A DNA stretch of 64,000 bases, taken from Bacillota bacterium (lineage in GTDB: Bacteria > Bacillota > Clostridia > Christensenellales > SZUA-584). Made by a program: the position numbers and the translations under genes. Shown here one piece after another: positions 17,801 through 27,551 of the stretch. The notes under the pieces were generated by a model that was not told the DNA's origin, searched no databases, and saw only the letters and a list, made by a program, of their open reading frames with translations. Location: contig JAEWTW010000035.1 in NCBI GenBank assembly GCA_023397655.1, positions 58,806-122,805 on the forward strand, read 5' to 3'. Position 1 is the first letter of the stretch, and every line of letters starts with the position of its first letter.

Positions 17801-17829
17801 TGTGCAGGGGCCTGCACACTTGAGGCCCC
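17801..17829 (-). terminator. GC-rich hairpin after binding-protein gene
   Basis: Two mutually exclusive pairings: TGTGCAGG/CCTGCACA (17801-17818) and GGGGCC/GGCCCC (17807-17829). It is placed 13 bp beyond the stop of the binding-protein gene. Probably a transcript-end stabiliser or partial terminator. Confidence 0.55.
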
Positions 17830-17842
17830 CGCCTTCATGTCA

Positions 17843-18994
17843 TTACTGCTTCGCGAGATAAGCTGCCACAGCGGCGTCGAATTTCTCAAACTCAGCTTTG
17901 TTCTCTACATAAGCCTTCTCGTAATCTGCCAGATTCCACTGGAACGTGTTGTTCGCACGGCCTTCAAGGTAGTCTTTCACAGTCCACGGAATCGCCTGTC
18001 CAACGTTCTCGCCAGTCAGCACAAACGGAGGCTTGATCTGCAAATACTGCTCAAACTTTTCGCCATTCAGATAGCGCAGTATCTGCTGGATGCAAAGGTC
18101 CGCATTCAGTGACGGCGGATTGGGAACGGTCGCTGCCAGAGCGCCTGACTCCAGATCCGGCCACGCATCGTCTTTGCCGTTGTTGGAGACCAGAACCTTG
18201 CCCGTTACGTTCAGTTCGTCAAACACCTGCTTCACACCAAAGTATGTCTCTTCGTTGCAGCAGAACACCACATCGAATTCCTGGCCGGAAGCAATCAGGT
18301 CCTGTGCGATCGGAATCGCCAGTGTACGCTGCCACTCAGAGGATTTGGTCATGATAGCCGGCTTCATGCCCGCTTCTTCCAGCGCCATGTCAAAGCCGAC
18401 GATCTCACCTTCCGCCGGACCCTGCCCCAGGAAGCCGGGGATGTTAACGCACTGTGCATCCGGGTATTTCTCAGCAACCCATTTGCCAACCATATAGCCC
18501 ATCATAACAAAGTTGTCCGTCACGTGTCCAGTCAGATCGGTACCCGGTTTCAGCTCCGGCTTGCCGGCGATGAAGAAAATCGGAACTTCAGCTGCATTGG
18601 CTGCCGCAATGGACTCCGCACTGCCTGCAGCACCGGCCGTGATCACAGCTATGGCATCCGCACCCGCCGAGATAGCATCCTGCACATTTGCCAATTCTTG
18701 CTCCGGATTGTAGTCCGAATTCAGCTCTTTTACCTCAAGACCGACAGTTTCGCCGATGGCTCTGAACGCATCACCAAACTGCGCATAGTAGTCGTCCGGA
18801 CCCGCATTGATGAAGAAGACGGTCTTCATTTCATCTACTGGCTCCAGTGTTGCAGCCGGTTCTTCAACGGCCGGTTCCTCAACAGCCGGTTCCTCAGCCG
18901 GTTTCTCGGTTGCCGCGGGAGCTGTAGGCTGGCTGCAAGCAACAACAGTAAACAGCATTGACACCACTAACAAGATAACTAACAGTTTCTTCAT
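17843..18994 (-). CDS. Sugar-binding lipoprotein of ribose-type ABC transporter
   Basis: 383 aa. Signal peptide with lipobox FTVVAC, then a tandem-repeat linker of EEPAV units, then a type-1 periplasmic binding fold (TVFFINAGPDDYYAQFG, DAISAGADAIAVITAGA, VVFCCNEETYFGVKQVF). It would deliver a monosaccharide or small glycoside to the permease encoded 66 bp upstream. RBS AAGGAGG. The gene is last in its transporter operon, the reverse of the usual order, the same as in the transporter at 49210-52842. Confidence 0.9.
   Translation of the reverse strand: MKKLLVILLVVSMLFTVVACSQPTAPAATEKPAEEPAVEEPAVEEPAATLEPVDEMKTVFFINAGPDDYYAQFGDAFRAIGETVGLEVKELNSDYNPEQELANVQDAISAGADAIAVITAGAAGSAESIAAANAAEVPIFFIAGKPELKPGTDLTGHVTDNFVMMGYMVGKWVAEKYPDAQCVNIPGFLGQGPAEGEIVGFDMALEEAGMKPAIMTKSSEWQRTLAIPIAQDLIASGQEFDVVFCCNEETYFGVKQVFDELNVTGKVLVSNNGKDDAWPDLESGALAATVPNPPSLNADLCIQQILRYLNGEKFEQYLQIKPPFVLTGENVGQAIPWTVKDYLEGRANNTFQWNLADYEKAYVENKAEFEKFDAAVAAYLAKQ
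18855..18899 (-). repeat. 15-bp tandem repeats in lipoprotein linker
   Basis: Three near-identical 15-bp units encode successive EEPAV/A repeats just after the lipobox. Confidence 0.65.
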
Positions 18995-19060
18995 GTTCTT
19001 CCTCCTTAATTGTTATTACACTGCATCATATTGATGCATATAGAGTTCTTAATACCTGGT

Positions 19061-20107
19061 CTATCCCTTTTTAATTGACTTTCTGGCCGTTCTTATACCG
19101 CTGTAGTATCCGATCATGACAGCGAATATGATCAGCAAGCCGGATATAATGAACTGATAGTACGGATCTACGCCGATGATGTTAAGCGCGTTGGATATAA
19201 TGCCCAGCAGCACGACACCGATCATCGCTCCCCATATATGCCCCTTGCCGCCCGACATTGCCGTACCACCCACAACGACAGCTGCGATAACATCAATTTC
19301 TTTACCCAGACCCATCGTCGGCGCGCCGGTTCCAAGTCGTGCGAGCAGCGCCATTGAAGCGATTGTAACGAACAGGCCATTTATTCCATATATTAGAAGC
19401 TTGAAGTTCTTCACGTTGATACCCGCGAGATAGGCCGCATTCTCGTTGCCGCCCACTGCGTACACCCGCCGTCCAAACTTTGTATACTTAACCACCAGCC
19501 AAACGATCAGCGCCAAGGCAAACATCAGCACAATGGGTACTGTGACCACGAATCTATCGATGCGGAATACGACAGCTTTAAGAAACTCAACTTTACCGAT
19601 GATCGTGATTTCGCGCCCGTTGGTGATGAGGTATGTGAAGCCGCGGTATATGCTCATGAATCCCAGTGAAATGATAAATGGTTCGATTTTTGTACGCGAG
19701 ATAATGAGTCCCATAATGAGCTGCATGCCAACGCCTACCACAACTGCCAGGGCCAGTGTTTCCGCCTCACCCCAGCCACCCGACTTCATCAGCCAGGCCA
19801 TGCCCACGCCGAGGAATGTGAGCATGTTGCCAACTGATAAGTCTATGCCGCCGGATATCATCACCAGCGTCATGCTCAGCGCCAAAATACCCGTTGCCGA
19901 CACCTGAAGCAACACGTTGGATATGTTCATGCCAGAAATAAAATTACTCTTAAAAAAAGCAAGCTTAGGGTCTACCAGGTGCTCAGCCAAGTAAACCAGT
20001 ACTATCATTCCAATCAGCACCAGTAATATCGATGTATTGTCATGATTCCAAACTCTGCGCCCCAAACCAGCCCTTGCTATGGTTTTCTCTCCCTTATCGT
20101 TTGCCAT
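19061..20107 (-). CDS. Ribose-type ABC transporter permease
   Basis: 348 aa, about 9-10 membrane helices. RbsC-type signatures are visible: SMTLVMISGGIDLSVGNMLTFLGV, IISLGFMSIYRG, FGRRVYAVGGNENAAYLAGI (cytoplasmic coupling region) and GGTAMSGGKGHIWGAMIG. Its ATG overlaps the ATPase stop by one base (TAATG), indicating translational coupling. Confidence 0.92.
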   Translation of the reverse strand: MANDKGEKTIARAGLGRRVWNHDNTSILLVLIGMIVLVYLAEHLVDPKLAFFKSNFISGMNISNVLLQVSATGILALSMTLVMISGGIDLSVGNMLTFLGVGMAWLMKSGGWGEAETLALAVVVGVGMQLIMGLIISRTKIEPFIISLGFMSIYRGFTYLITNGREITIIGKVEFLKAVVFRIDRFVVTVPIVLMFALALIVWLVVKYTKFGRRVYAVGGNENAAYLAGINVKNFKLLIYGINGLFVTIASMALLARLGTGAPTMGLGKEIDVIAAVVVGGTAMSGGKGHIWGAMIGVVLLGIISNALNIIGVDPYYQFIISGLLIIFAVMIGYYSGIRTARKSIKKG

Positions 20108-21597
20108 TACATCCCACCTCCGATAGAATAGTTCAAGATATTCTCTTCGCTGATCTCTTCCTTGCGATTGATCTCTGCAACCATGATGCCGTCCCGCATC
20201 ACCATGATGCGGTCACTCATCGCGATAAGCTCCGGCATGTCCGATGAGATCATGATGACGCATTTGCCCTGCTGCAGCAGCCCCGTCATTATCTTATAAA
20301 TCTCTTCTTTCGCACCCACGTCGATGCCGCGCGTGGGTTCGTCGAAGATAAATATATCGCCCATGGTTGCGAACCACTTGGCCAGCACCACCTTCTGCTG
20401 ATTGCCGCCTGAGAGGAACATCGCCTTTTGACTCAGGCTCGGTGTCACCACATTCATGGCTTTCACATACTTCTGTGCCAGCTTAACATCCTCCCGAGGG
20501 ACGGCAAATGGCTGCTTCGTTTTGGCGTAACTCGCAATAACAGTGTTACTGATGATGGAATGGATCAGGAACAGACCTGAGGACTGCCTGTCTTCCGTGA
20601 TAAAGCACATATGGTTGGCTATGGCGTCCAGCGGTGTCCTTATTTTGACTTCTTTGCCGTTGATACTAATGGTTCCCGAGGCCTTTTCCCTGACTCCGAA
20701 CAGCAGTTCCGCCAGTTCCGTACGGCCTGAACCCACCATACCCGCAATGCCCAGAAGCTCACCCTTGCGCACATTAAGCGACGCCTCGGTGACGCCGGGG
20801 CCCGATATGTTCTTCGCCTCAAACACCACTTCTCCGATTTCAGCACTGTCGCGCTTGTAGAACGCTGATACATCGCGCCCCACCATATCCCTGATCAGTT
20901 GCTGTTCGGTCAGGTCAGCGATATCGTATGTGTTGATCTTTTCGCCGTCACGGATCACTGTCACGCGGTCAGCGATCTTGAATACTTCATCGAGGTGGTG
21001 CGATATATAGATGATGCTGATGCCTTCGCGCGACAGCTTCCGGATGATATCGAGTAAATGCTCCGTCTCCTTTTTGGAAAAGGAGGCTGTGGGCTCGTCG
21101 AGTATCATGATCTTGGATTCCTGTATGAACGCGCGCGCGATCTCCACGGTTTTCTGCGCACCGCTGCCCAACTGTCCGACGATATCGTACGGTGTGATAT
21201 CCGAATGCAGGAATTCCAGCACCTCTTTGGTTTTGGCGACCATGGCCGCTTTGTTGACCATCATACCGCCGCCGATTTCGTTGCCGGCAAAGAGGTTTTC
21301 AAACACCGGCAGCAGCGGATAGAGGGCGTGCTCCTGATAGATCGTCTGGATACCCAGCTTCATCGCTGAACGGGGTGTCATGTTTTCAACTAGCTTTCCG
21401 TCAATGTATGTTTTACCCGCATCCGGTGTATAAGCGCCCGAAAGCATCTTAATGAGTGTGGATTTACCGGCGCCGTTTTCGCCGCATATACAATGGATCT
21501 CGCCTTTTCTCAGATCAAAGTCAAACCCATTGAACACATCCACGCCCGGAAAGGATTTGCAAATACCCTTCATTTCCAGTATCAATTCCTGGGGCAT
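20107..21597 (-). CDS. Ribose-type ABC transporter ATP-binding protein
   Basis: 496 aa double NBD. The first domain has Walker [16 protein letters not shown]-loop IYQEHAL and Walker B MILDEPTASF, with a weak signature LGSGAQKTVEIARAF. The second has [27 protein letters not shown] and [22 protein letters not shown]. The cupin gene ends 20 bp upstream, so transport and metabolism genes are in one operon. Confidence 0.92.
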   Translation of the reverse strand: MPQELILEMKGICKSFPGVDVFNGFDFDLRKGEIHCICGENGAGKSTLIKMLSGAYTPDAGKTYIDGKLVENMTPRSAMKLGIQTIYQEHALYPLLPVFENLFAGNEIGGGMMVNKAAMVAKTKEVLEFLHSDITPYDIVGQLGSGAQKTVEIARAFIQESKIMILDEPTASFSKKETEHLLDIIRKLSREGISIIYISHHLDEVFKIADRVTVIRDGEKINTYDIADLTEQQLIRDMVGRDVSAFYKRDSAEIGEVVFEAKNISGPGVTEASLNVRKGELLGIAGMVGSGRTELAELLFGVREKASGTISINGKEVKIRTPLDAIANHMCFITEDRQSSGLFLIHSIISNTVIASYAKTKQPFAVPREDVKLAQKYVKAMNVVTPSLSQKAMFLSGGNQQKVVLAKWFATMGDIFIFDEPTRGIDVGAKEEIYKIMTGLLQQGKCVIMISSDMPELIAMSDRIMVMRDGIMVAEINRKEEISEENILNYSIGGGM

Positions 21598-21617
21598 GTC
21601 AACACCTCCATGTCCTG

Positions 21618-22853
21618 TTATTTGATAAAGCTTTCCGCCTCTTTGTTATCCGGACCGAAATGCTTAAGCATTACGATATTCTGGTTGTCGCTGATATTCC
21701 TGATTCTCACCCCTTCGGCGGCACGGTCCTTTGTGACAAAGAACTCGTCACGCGTGATCTGGCCGTAACGGATAATGGACGGTGTCTCGATCAGCTCATC
21801 CTCAATGTAGCCAACGCCCTGCATCATGATGAAGCCGTACGCTTCACTGTCCTTGATCACGGCTTCGCGTCCCGGCAATATGGTCAGCTTTTTGGCTGAA
21901 AAGTCCTTGGACCCATAGGCGATCCACTCCTCCTCATAACCCAGCTCACGTGTCTCCTCATAAGGCGTAACGGGGATGGGTTCATGATAGTGGTTCTTCT
22001 TGAAATCCGGATCCGTGTTGGCTTCCCAGTCGAGACAGTCGATCAGATAGTCGATATCAAACTTCTTCTCTTCCGGAACAAACTTCACCAGCAGCTCGCG
22101 CTCAAAGAATTTGTCACGCACCATCGTCTGCATGAACAGCGACGTATCGCTGACATGCTGCGGCTCATATGTCACCAGCGAACCGGGCGCGTGCAGTATG
22201 CCCGCGGGGATGTCCCAGCCGGTGCCCAGCCTCAGCTTATACGCACGGGACAGCTCCAGTATGCCGTTATCGCCGCCCTTTCCCCAGTTTTCAAGGCACT
22301 TGCGCAGGTCGTCTCTCGTCGTTCCCTTCTCGAAGCCGAAATACGTGTAAGCACCATCGTAGTCGATGCTATTGAGCTCAACCGGAAAATAGTACGCTTC
22401 CGGTTTGGGTGTCGCGCCAACGGCTCTCGCGTGGTGTTCCATCAGATGCACATGATGGGCAATGGGCGTTTTAAAGTCATAAAACTTTGCAAAAGCCTTC
22501 AGTCCGCCGAACGTGTCCATGATACGGGAACCCAGTATGAAGTTGCCCGCCTCTTCGATGGCATCGCGCAAAAGCACCTGTTCGATACCGGACGCGGTGG
22601 GTACAGCGATATAGCTCATCCCCTCGTTCTCCGTTGTGGTGGGGCCGTTGTCTGCCATACCGGTGGATGACATCCAACGCTCTGTCAAAGCGCCATAAGC
22701 CGCCCCAAAAGGATACATATCCCGAACATCCAGTTTTATCCGCCTGCCCGGAAGCAGTATCGTTCTTCCTACCCAAGCCGGAACCAGACGCAATAAGCCT
22801 TTAGACCGATCCAGCTCATTTTTGATTAAAACTCCTGTTTTGCTACTTGCCAT
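21618..22853 (-). CDS. Cupin protein resembling class I mannose-6-phosphate isomerase
   Basis: 411 aa. Not a textbook match, but the zinc-site pattern of type I phosphomannose isomerases can be followed: APIAHHVHLMEHH region (HxH), then TPKPEAYYFP (Glu), then the late His in IPAGILHAPGSL followed by EPQHVSD. A second beta-barrel region follows (KKLTILPGREAVI). Likely an aldose/ketose isomerase or epimerase for the imported sugar or its phosphate. It starts behind an operator-containing promoter with RBS AGGAGG. Function at substrate level unknown. Confidence 0.7.
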   Translation of the reverse strand: MASSKTGVLIKNELDRSKGLLRLVPAWVGRTILLPGRRIKLDVRDMYPFGAAYGALTERWMSSTGMADNGPTTTENEGMSYIAVPTASGIEQVLLRDAIEEAGNFILGSRIMDTFGGLKAFAKFYDFKTPIAHHVHLMEHHARAVGATPKPEAYYFPVELNSIDYDGAYTYFGFEKGTTRDDLRKCLENWGKGGDNGILELSRAYKLRLGTGWDIPAGILHAPGSLVTYEPQHVSDTSLFMQTMVRDKFFERELLVKFVPEEKKFDIDYLIDCLDWEANTDPDFKKNHYHEPIPVTPYEETRELGYEEEWIAYGSKDFSAKKLTILPGREAVIKDSEAYGFIMMQGVGYIEDELIETPSIIRYGQITRDEFFVTKDRAAEGVRIRNISDNQNIVMLKHFGPDNKEAESFIK

Positions 22854-22866
22854 CGCTGCCCTCCTA

Positions 22867-22880
22867 TTTATTCGTATAAA
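22867..22880. promoter_or_regulatory. LacI-type operator upstream of cupin/ABC operon
   Basis: Minus-strand TTTATACGAATAAA, a 14-bp dyad with one mismatch, centred on CG. It abuts the -10 element TATAAT (22880-22885) and lies 14 bp before the start codon, an ideal repressor position. One of four related sites. Confidence 0.7.
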
Positions 22881-22921
22881 TTATATAGTTGACCTGATAA
22901 GAAACCATGGTTTGGCGTTTT

Positions 22922-24394
22922 TTACAGTGATGCGATACTGGGATAGATGTTCTTATAGATGCTGAATCGTTCCTGATAAATCTGATGATACTGCTCGTTA
23001 GGAATAAAAGTCTTGTCGATCATGACCATGTTTTTGGCGGCTTCTTCAAGATTAGAGAAATCGCGGCATGCCACTGCACAAAGCATGGCAAGCGCCGTCG
23101 TCCCGGATTCCTGTGTTTTGAGACGGTGGATGGGTATCCCCATAATATCCGCCTTCACCTGCAGAAGCATTTCCGATTTTGTGCCGCCGCCGACGCACGT
23201 CATGCTGGTGATGCTCGTTCCCATGCTTTTTAGCAACTGTGCATTCTGCAGCATTTCAAAGCAAATCCCCTCAATGCAGGCTTTATATATGTCACCGCGC
23301 ACCGTGCTGAGCCGTAAGCCCAGAATGGCACCGGTGGAAAACGGGTCCATATGAGGCGTCCCGCTTCCTGCAAAATGCGGCAGAACGAACAGTTCGGTCG
23401 GCCCGTCAGGGCATTCGCTCTCCATCATGCGGAATACGCTGACATTGTCGGCTTCTTTGGCAAAGTTGCCGCAGAACCAGCCGAGAATGGATGCTCCGAT
23501 TGTGCTGAACGCCAGCGTGACATAGGTGTCGCCCACGGCGTACGGCTCGATGCAGAAGTTACTGGCGCGCATGAACTCCTTTTGTCCCAATCCGTCCAGA
23601 ACCGTGGTGATGCATTCGGACGTACCGATGCCGTCCACGCACTCCCCTTTTTTTAATACACCCGCCCCCAGCGCCGCGCAGATCTGGTCGTGTCCGCCGG
23701 CCACCAGCAGCACGCCCTGCTCAAGCCCCAGCTCCGAAGCCAAGCTGCCGCTGATCTGCCCGATCACGCTGCCCGGCATCACCGGCGTAGAGAGCATGGA
23801 GGCGCGGAGTCCGAACGCGTTCAGCACATCCTCTGCCCAGTCATGTTTCGCAAAGTCAAAGAACATCGTCCGGGAAGCCAGTGAATAATCGATACAACGG
23901 GCACCGGAAAGCTTATAATAGAGATAATCTTCAAATAAAAACAGTTTGTCGATACGCTCAAACAGCTGGGGTTCATGTTTTTTCATCCAGAGCAGCTTGT
24001 TAAGCGTAAACATCGCGCTGACCGGCATACCGGTCACGTCGTACAGCACCTGATCGTCAAACTGTCTGCGGATGTCAGTGATCTCTTCCGCGCCGCGAAC
24101 ATCCGCATAGAGAATGCCATTGCGCAATACGCGGTCGTCCTTGTCTACGGCGACAAAGGTTTCACCAAACGAGGCTATCGCTATCGCTTTGACAGGTTCA
24201 CCTGCCTCGGCTGCCGCGCGTGCAATCACATATTTCACTGTCTGCCACACAGCTTCCGGGTCTATCTCGGCGAATCCTTCGTTGGTACGCACCGCTTTAT
24301 AATCCTTGTAAGCGTAAGAACGGATAGTGCCGCTGATATCAAGAGCTGTCGCTTTACAGCCGGTCGTGCCCACATCTATTCCAATATATAACAT
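22922..24394 (-). CDS. FGGY-family carbohydrate kinase (xylulokinase-like)
   Basis: 490 aa. N-terminal ATP-binding motif YIGIDVGTTGCKA; central GGHDQICAALGAG with the catalytic Asp; second domain DGIGTSECIT; C-terminal CVGGGTKSEMLLQVKADIMG (adenosine motif). The family phosphorylates pentuloses, gluconate, glycerol and related substrates; with xylose isomerase nearby, xylulose or another ketopentose is plausible but not proved. The ATG at 24394 lies 2 bp after the LacI-type gene stop, and an upstream GTG is possible. Confidence 0.88.
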   Translation of the reverse strand: MLYIGIDVGTTGCKATALDISGTIRSYAYKDYKAVRTNEGFAEIDPEAVWQTVKYVIARAAAEAGEPVKAIAIASFGETFVAVDKDDRVLRNGILYADVRGAEEITDIRRQFDDQVLYDVTGMPVSAMFTLNKLLWMKKHEPQLFERIDKLFLFEDYLYYKLSGARCIDYSLASRTMFFDFAKHDWAEDVLNAFGLRASMLSTPVMPGSVIGQISGSLASELGLEQGVLLVAGGHDQICAALGAGVLKKGECVDGIGTSECITTVLDGLGQKEFMRASNFCIEPYAVGDTYVTLAFSTIGASILGWFCGNFAKEADNVSVFRMMESECPDGPTELFVLPHFAGSGTPHMDPFSTGAILGLRLSTVRGDIYKACIEGICFEMLQNAQLLKSMGTSITSMTCVGGGTKSEMLLQVKADIMGIPIHRLKTQESGTTALAMLCAVACRDFSNLEEAAKNMVMIDKTFIPNEQYHQIYQERFSIYKNIYPSIASL

Positions 24395-24396
24395 AC

Positions 24397-25452
24397 TCAC
24401 CACTCGTTTTGCTGCGGCGCAGATTCCCGGATAATGATGCTTGGTTCAAGCATTATCCGCCTGCGCGTATTCTCCTTGCCGGCGATCATATCGCGCAGCA
24501 TATTCGTCCCCTGAATACACATCGTCATGACCGGCTGGTTGACAGTGGTCAGTGACGGCGATACGATAGCGCTGAGCGGAACATTATCATAACCGATCAC
24601 ACAGATTTCCTGCGGTACCCGGATATTCATCTCTCTTAGCTTTTTCATGACCCCGATCGCCATCTCGTCATTTGTGGCAAAAATACCTTCCGGTTGTGAC
24701 TTGGCGAGTATTTCTTCAGCCGCCTGATATCCCAGCGCAATCTTGTCATTCTGCTCGGATTCCTCATTCGCTATGAAAACGTGCTGCAAATGTTTTTGCA
24801 GTCCGAACTCTTTAATGGCCAGCAAGAATCCTTCGTATCGGTCCTTCAGAGCACGGTTGTAGGTTGACTCCGAACAGAACGCGATTTTAGATAAACCCAG
24901 TGATACAAACTGCTGCACCGCGAGAAAACTGCCCTTGATATTGTTCAGCAGAACGCTGGGAGCCTCGATATGCTCCTCCTGAAGATTGTCGTCCATGACG
25001 ACGAATGGTACATTATATGTCCCAAACTTGTGGAGCAGCTTCTCGTTGGCAAGGCCGTAGCATACCATGACACCGGCCACTTTCTGCTCGATCAAAGAAG
25101 TAATATACCAATCCTCGAGCTCCGGTTTATGCATCGTGATGCAGATAAACGTAAACAGGCCATGCTCACGAATAATCTTTTCGGTATATTTGATGATTTC
25201 GCTGTAATAACTGTTGGTTACATCCGGGACGATAATTCCAACCGTATTTGATCTTCTCAGCTTTAAATTGCGGGCAACACTGTTGCGAATGTAGCCCAGT
25301 TGCTCTGCAGCTTCAAAAACCCTCTTTTTTACTGGCTCGGAAATATCACCCGAACTGTTCAGCACGTACGAAACCGTCGCCTGCGTGACACCAGCCAACT
25401 TTGCGACATCGTTCATCGTGGGCGGTTTGTTTGTCCTTTTCTTCATGATCAT
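24397..25452 (-). CDS. LacI-family transcriptional repressor
   Basis: 351 aa from the chosen start. HTH at the N-terminus (TMNDVAKLAGVTQATVSYVLN, hinge helix region VARNLKLRRSNTVG) followed by the periplasmic-binding-like effector domain (VGIIVPDVTNSYYSEI, IFATNDEMAIGVMK, VIGYDNVPLSAIVSPSLTTV). It is embedded in the sugar operon it probably controls, directly before the kinase. It is the best candidate to bind the four TTTATACG sites. Start alternatives at 25482 (ATG) and 25503 (GTG) cannot be excluded; 25452 has AAGG just upstream. Confidence 0.9.
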   Translation of the reverse strand: MIMKKRTNKPPTMNDVAKLAGVTQATVSYVLNSSGDISEPVKKRVFEAAEQLGYIRNSVARNLKLRRSNTVGIIVPDVTNSYYSEIIKYTEKIIREHGLFTFICITMHKPELEDWYITSLIEQKVAGVMVCYGLANEKLLHKFGTYNVPFVVMDDNLQEEHIEAPSVLLNNIKGSFLAVQQFVSLGLSKIAFCSESTYNRALKDRYEGFLLAIKEFGLQKHLQHVFIANEESEQNDKIALGYQAAEEILAKSQPEGIFATNDEMAIGVMKKLREMNIRVPQEICVIGYDNVPLSAIVSPSLTTVNQPVMTMCIQGTNMLRDMIAGKENTRRRIMLEPSIIIRESAPQQNEW

Positions 25453-25516
25453 CGCCTTGCCCAGAGATTTTTCCGTGCCCATAAAGCGCTGCCTTATAGG
25501 CACGGCTCATATTATA

Positions 25517-26593
25517 TCAGATAACTACCAAACCTTTCAATTTATCACCTTTACCAAACTTCATAAACTGGATACCTTTTTCAGTATCTTCAAGGGAAAA
25601 CTTATGCGTAACCAGCTTGTCGAGCTTGACAAAGCCATTCTCGACAGCTTTGATGGCCATCGGCCAAACCAATGGCGCCAGCCAAGCAAACTTGATCGTC
25701 TTGTCCGACTGTATAGCTTCCAGCGCGGGCACTTCGATCTTGTCGTCCGCTCCCGGCAGCCCGAAGTATACGATCGTGGCGCCGGCGCCGGACACCGTCA
25801 GAGCATCCTGCAGCGCCTGCTTGGAGCTGGTGGGTACGATCACCTTGTCAGCCATTTTGCCGCCCGTCAGTTCGCGGATGCGCCCGTTGATGTCGTCCGT
25901 ATAGTATTCCGATGCGGTGTCCTTCACGTTGATCGCATAATCGGCGCCCAGTTCCAGCGCAACACCCAGCGGATAATCCCGCGTGCCCACGATGGCCACT
26001 TTGCCCGCGCCCAGTGACTTGATAAGCTGCACCATCATGATGCCGATGGGACCAGGTCCAAACACCACGACGAAGTCACCCGCCTTCACGTCCAGCTTCT
26101 TCACAGCGTAGGAGCCGCAGGCCAGCGGTTCAATGATGGCTGCATCTTCGAAGGACATCTCGTCGGGTATCTTATACACATGAGTATAATTGAGTTTGCA
26201 GTATTCCGCAAACGCGCCGTTCACCGTCACGCCGGGAACCACCGAGTTCGGGCAGATATTGAACTTGCCCTCTGCGCACATCGGGCAGGCATTGCACTGC
26301 ATCACAGGGTTGCACGTCACACGGTCGCCGGGTTTGAACAACCCGAGCGAAGCAGGCAGAGCGCCCACTTCCACGACCTCGCCGCTGAACTCATGCCCCA
26401 GCACCAATGGCCCTTTACCGTCTGCCGTGCCCAGCGGGCTGTGCCCGTAGTAATAGGAGATATCCGAACCGCAGATACCCGTGGCTTTCACTTTAACCAG
26501 CACCTCGTTGTCCGCGATCTTGGGGATATCGATCATTTCCATTTTCATGACTTCGGCTTCGTAGAACACCTGAGCCCGCATCTTGCCTTCCAT
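25517..26593 (-). CDS. Zinc-dependent medium-chain sugar-alcohol dehydrogenase
   Basis: 358 aa MDR enzyme. Catalytic zinc region GICGSDISYYYGH and GHEFSGEVVEVG; intact structural zinc lobe CNACPMCAEGKFNIC; Rossmann motif VVFGPGPIGIMMVQL. It resembles sorbitol/galactitol-phosphate dehydrogenases and would interconvert a polyol (or sugar) and a ketose with NAD(P). RBS GGGAGG. It lies between the LacI-type gene and a TIM-barrel isomerase. Confidence 0.88.
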   Translation of the reverse strand: MEGKMRAQVFYEAEVMKMEMIDIPKIADNEVLVKVKATGICGSDISYYYGHSPLGTADGKGPLVLGHEFSGEVVEVGALPASLGLFKPGDRVTCNPVMQCNACPMCAEGKFNICPNSVVPGVTVNGAFAEYCKLNYTHVYKIPDEMSFEDAAIIEPLACGSYAVKKLDVKAGDFVVVFGPGPIGIMMVQLIKSLGAGKVAIVGTRDYPLGVALELGADYAINVKDTASEYYTDDINGRIRELTGGKMADKVIVPTSSKQALQDALTVSGAGATIVYFGLPGADDKIEVPALEAIQSDKTIKFAWLAPLVWPMAIKAVENGFVKLDKLVTHKFSLEDTEKGIQFMKFGKGDKLKGLVVI

Positions 26594-26611
26594 AATAACC
26601 GGCCTCCCTCT

Positions 26612-27505
26612 TCAGAATTTACCGTTGATCTCTTTGTCAACGAAGTCCTTGCACTGCGCGGTTACTTCCCACGCATCGCCCCACTCGCACAGGTCGATGG
26701 CCCACCAGTCGCCGGTGTAATGGGCTTTATCCAGCAGCGCGGGAATCACTTCGTCGAAGTTGATCACGCCGATGCCGAATGGCGCATGCGTGCTGGTGTT
26801 CTGCTCGTTGAGCGTGCTGTCCGAGTCAATCACGTGCACCACGCCGATCAAGCCGTCCAGCAGCTCGCAGTATTCCACGATGCCGCCTTCCAGTTTGCAG
26901 CCTTCTTCGATGTGATTCGCGCCGACCACCGCGCCCATGTGCGCATGGCAGGTGTCGAACAGTATCTTGAAGTTGGGCTCGTTAACCGCTTTTGTCACTT
27001 CAGCCACATTTTTGGGTTCGTTGATGATGAAGCCCGGCTCGAACTCCCAGACCACCATCAGATTTTTCTCCGCCGCCATCTTCGCGCATTTCTTGAAAAG
27101 GTCCACATAGTAGGCCTTCACTTCGTCATACGTCATACCTTCCGGCAGCACTGGCGGCGCGTCGGAGTCCACGCGGATGATCGAAAAGCCCATCTTGTCG
27201 CAGAAATCCACGTTTTTCTTGAATATGTCCAGATACTCCTGCCCTTGCTTGAGTGCATTGACGCTCCACATATCCGCGGCAAAGTCCGCCACTTCCAGCT
27301 TGTTGTCCGCCAGTATAGCTTTGAGCTCCGCCATCTTCTCGGGTGTGCCCCAGTCGTCCGGATGCGCGTGCGGCTTAAAACCGCCCAGGCTGATTCCGTC
27401 AAAACCCAGCTCGTTAAGCCGTTTGCACAGGTCACTCAGCGGGATGGGGTTCTTCGCATATTCTCCGAAAATATATGCCCAGCTTCCAATCGATACTTTT
27501 TTCAT
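26612..27505 (-). CDS. Sugar phosphate isomerase/epimerase (TIM barrel)
   Basis: 297 aa AP-endonuclease-2 fold. Candidate ligands: Glu in VVWEFEPGF, Asp/His in ILFDTCHAHMG and His in GVVHVIDSD; the fourth position reads WAIDLCEWGD, with Asp replacing the common Glu. The start at 27505 has AAGGAG at good spacing, and a GTG three codons upstream is less likely. It is located directly downstream of the GH4 glycosidase, so it may act on the released sugar. Confidence 0.85.
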   Translation of the reverse strand: MKKVSIGSWAYIFGEYAKNPIPLSDLCKRLNELGFDGISLGGFKPHAHPDDWGTPEKMAELKAILADNKLEVADFAADMWSVNALKQGQEYLDIFKKNVDFCDKMGFSIIRVDSDAPPVLPEGMTYDEVKAYYVDLFKKCAKMAAEKNLMVVWEFEPGFIINEPKNVAEVTKAVNEPNFKILFDTCHAHMGAVVGANHIEEGCKLEGGIVEYCELLDGLIGVVHVIDSDSTLNEQNTSTHAPFGIGVINFDEVIPALLDKAHYTGDWWAIDLCEWGDAWEVTAQCKDFVDKEINGKF

Positions 27506-27551
27506 AGAAACCACTCCTTATCTCTTTTTTAAAATTATTAAGGAAATGAAA

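Noticed and set aside
26180..27532. 450-codon plus-strand ORF opposite the Zn-dehydrogenase and epimerase genes.
   Set aside because: His/Arg-rich antisense shadow spanning two well-supported genes.
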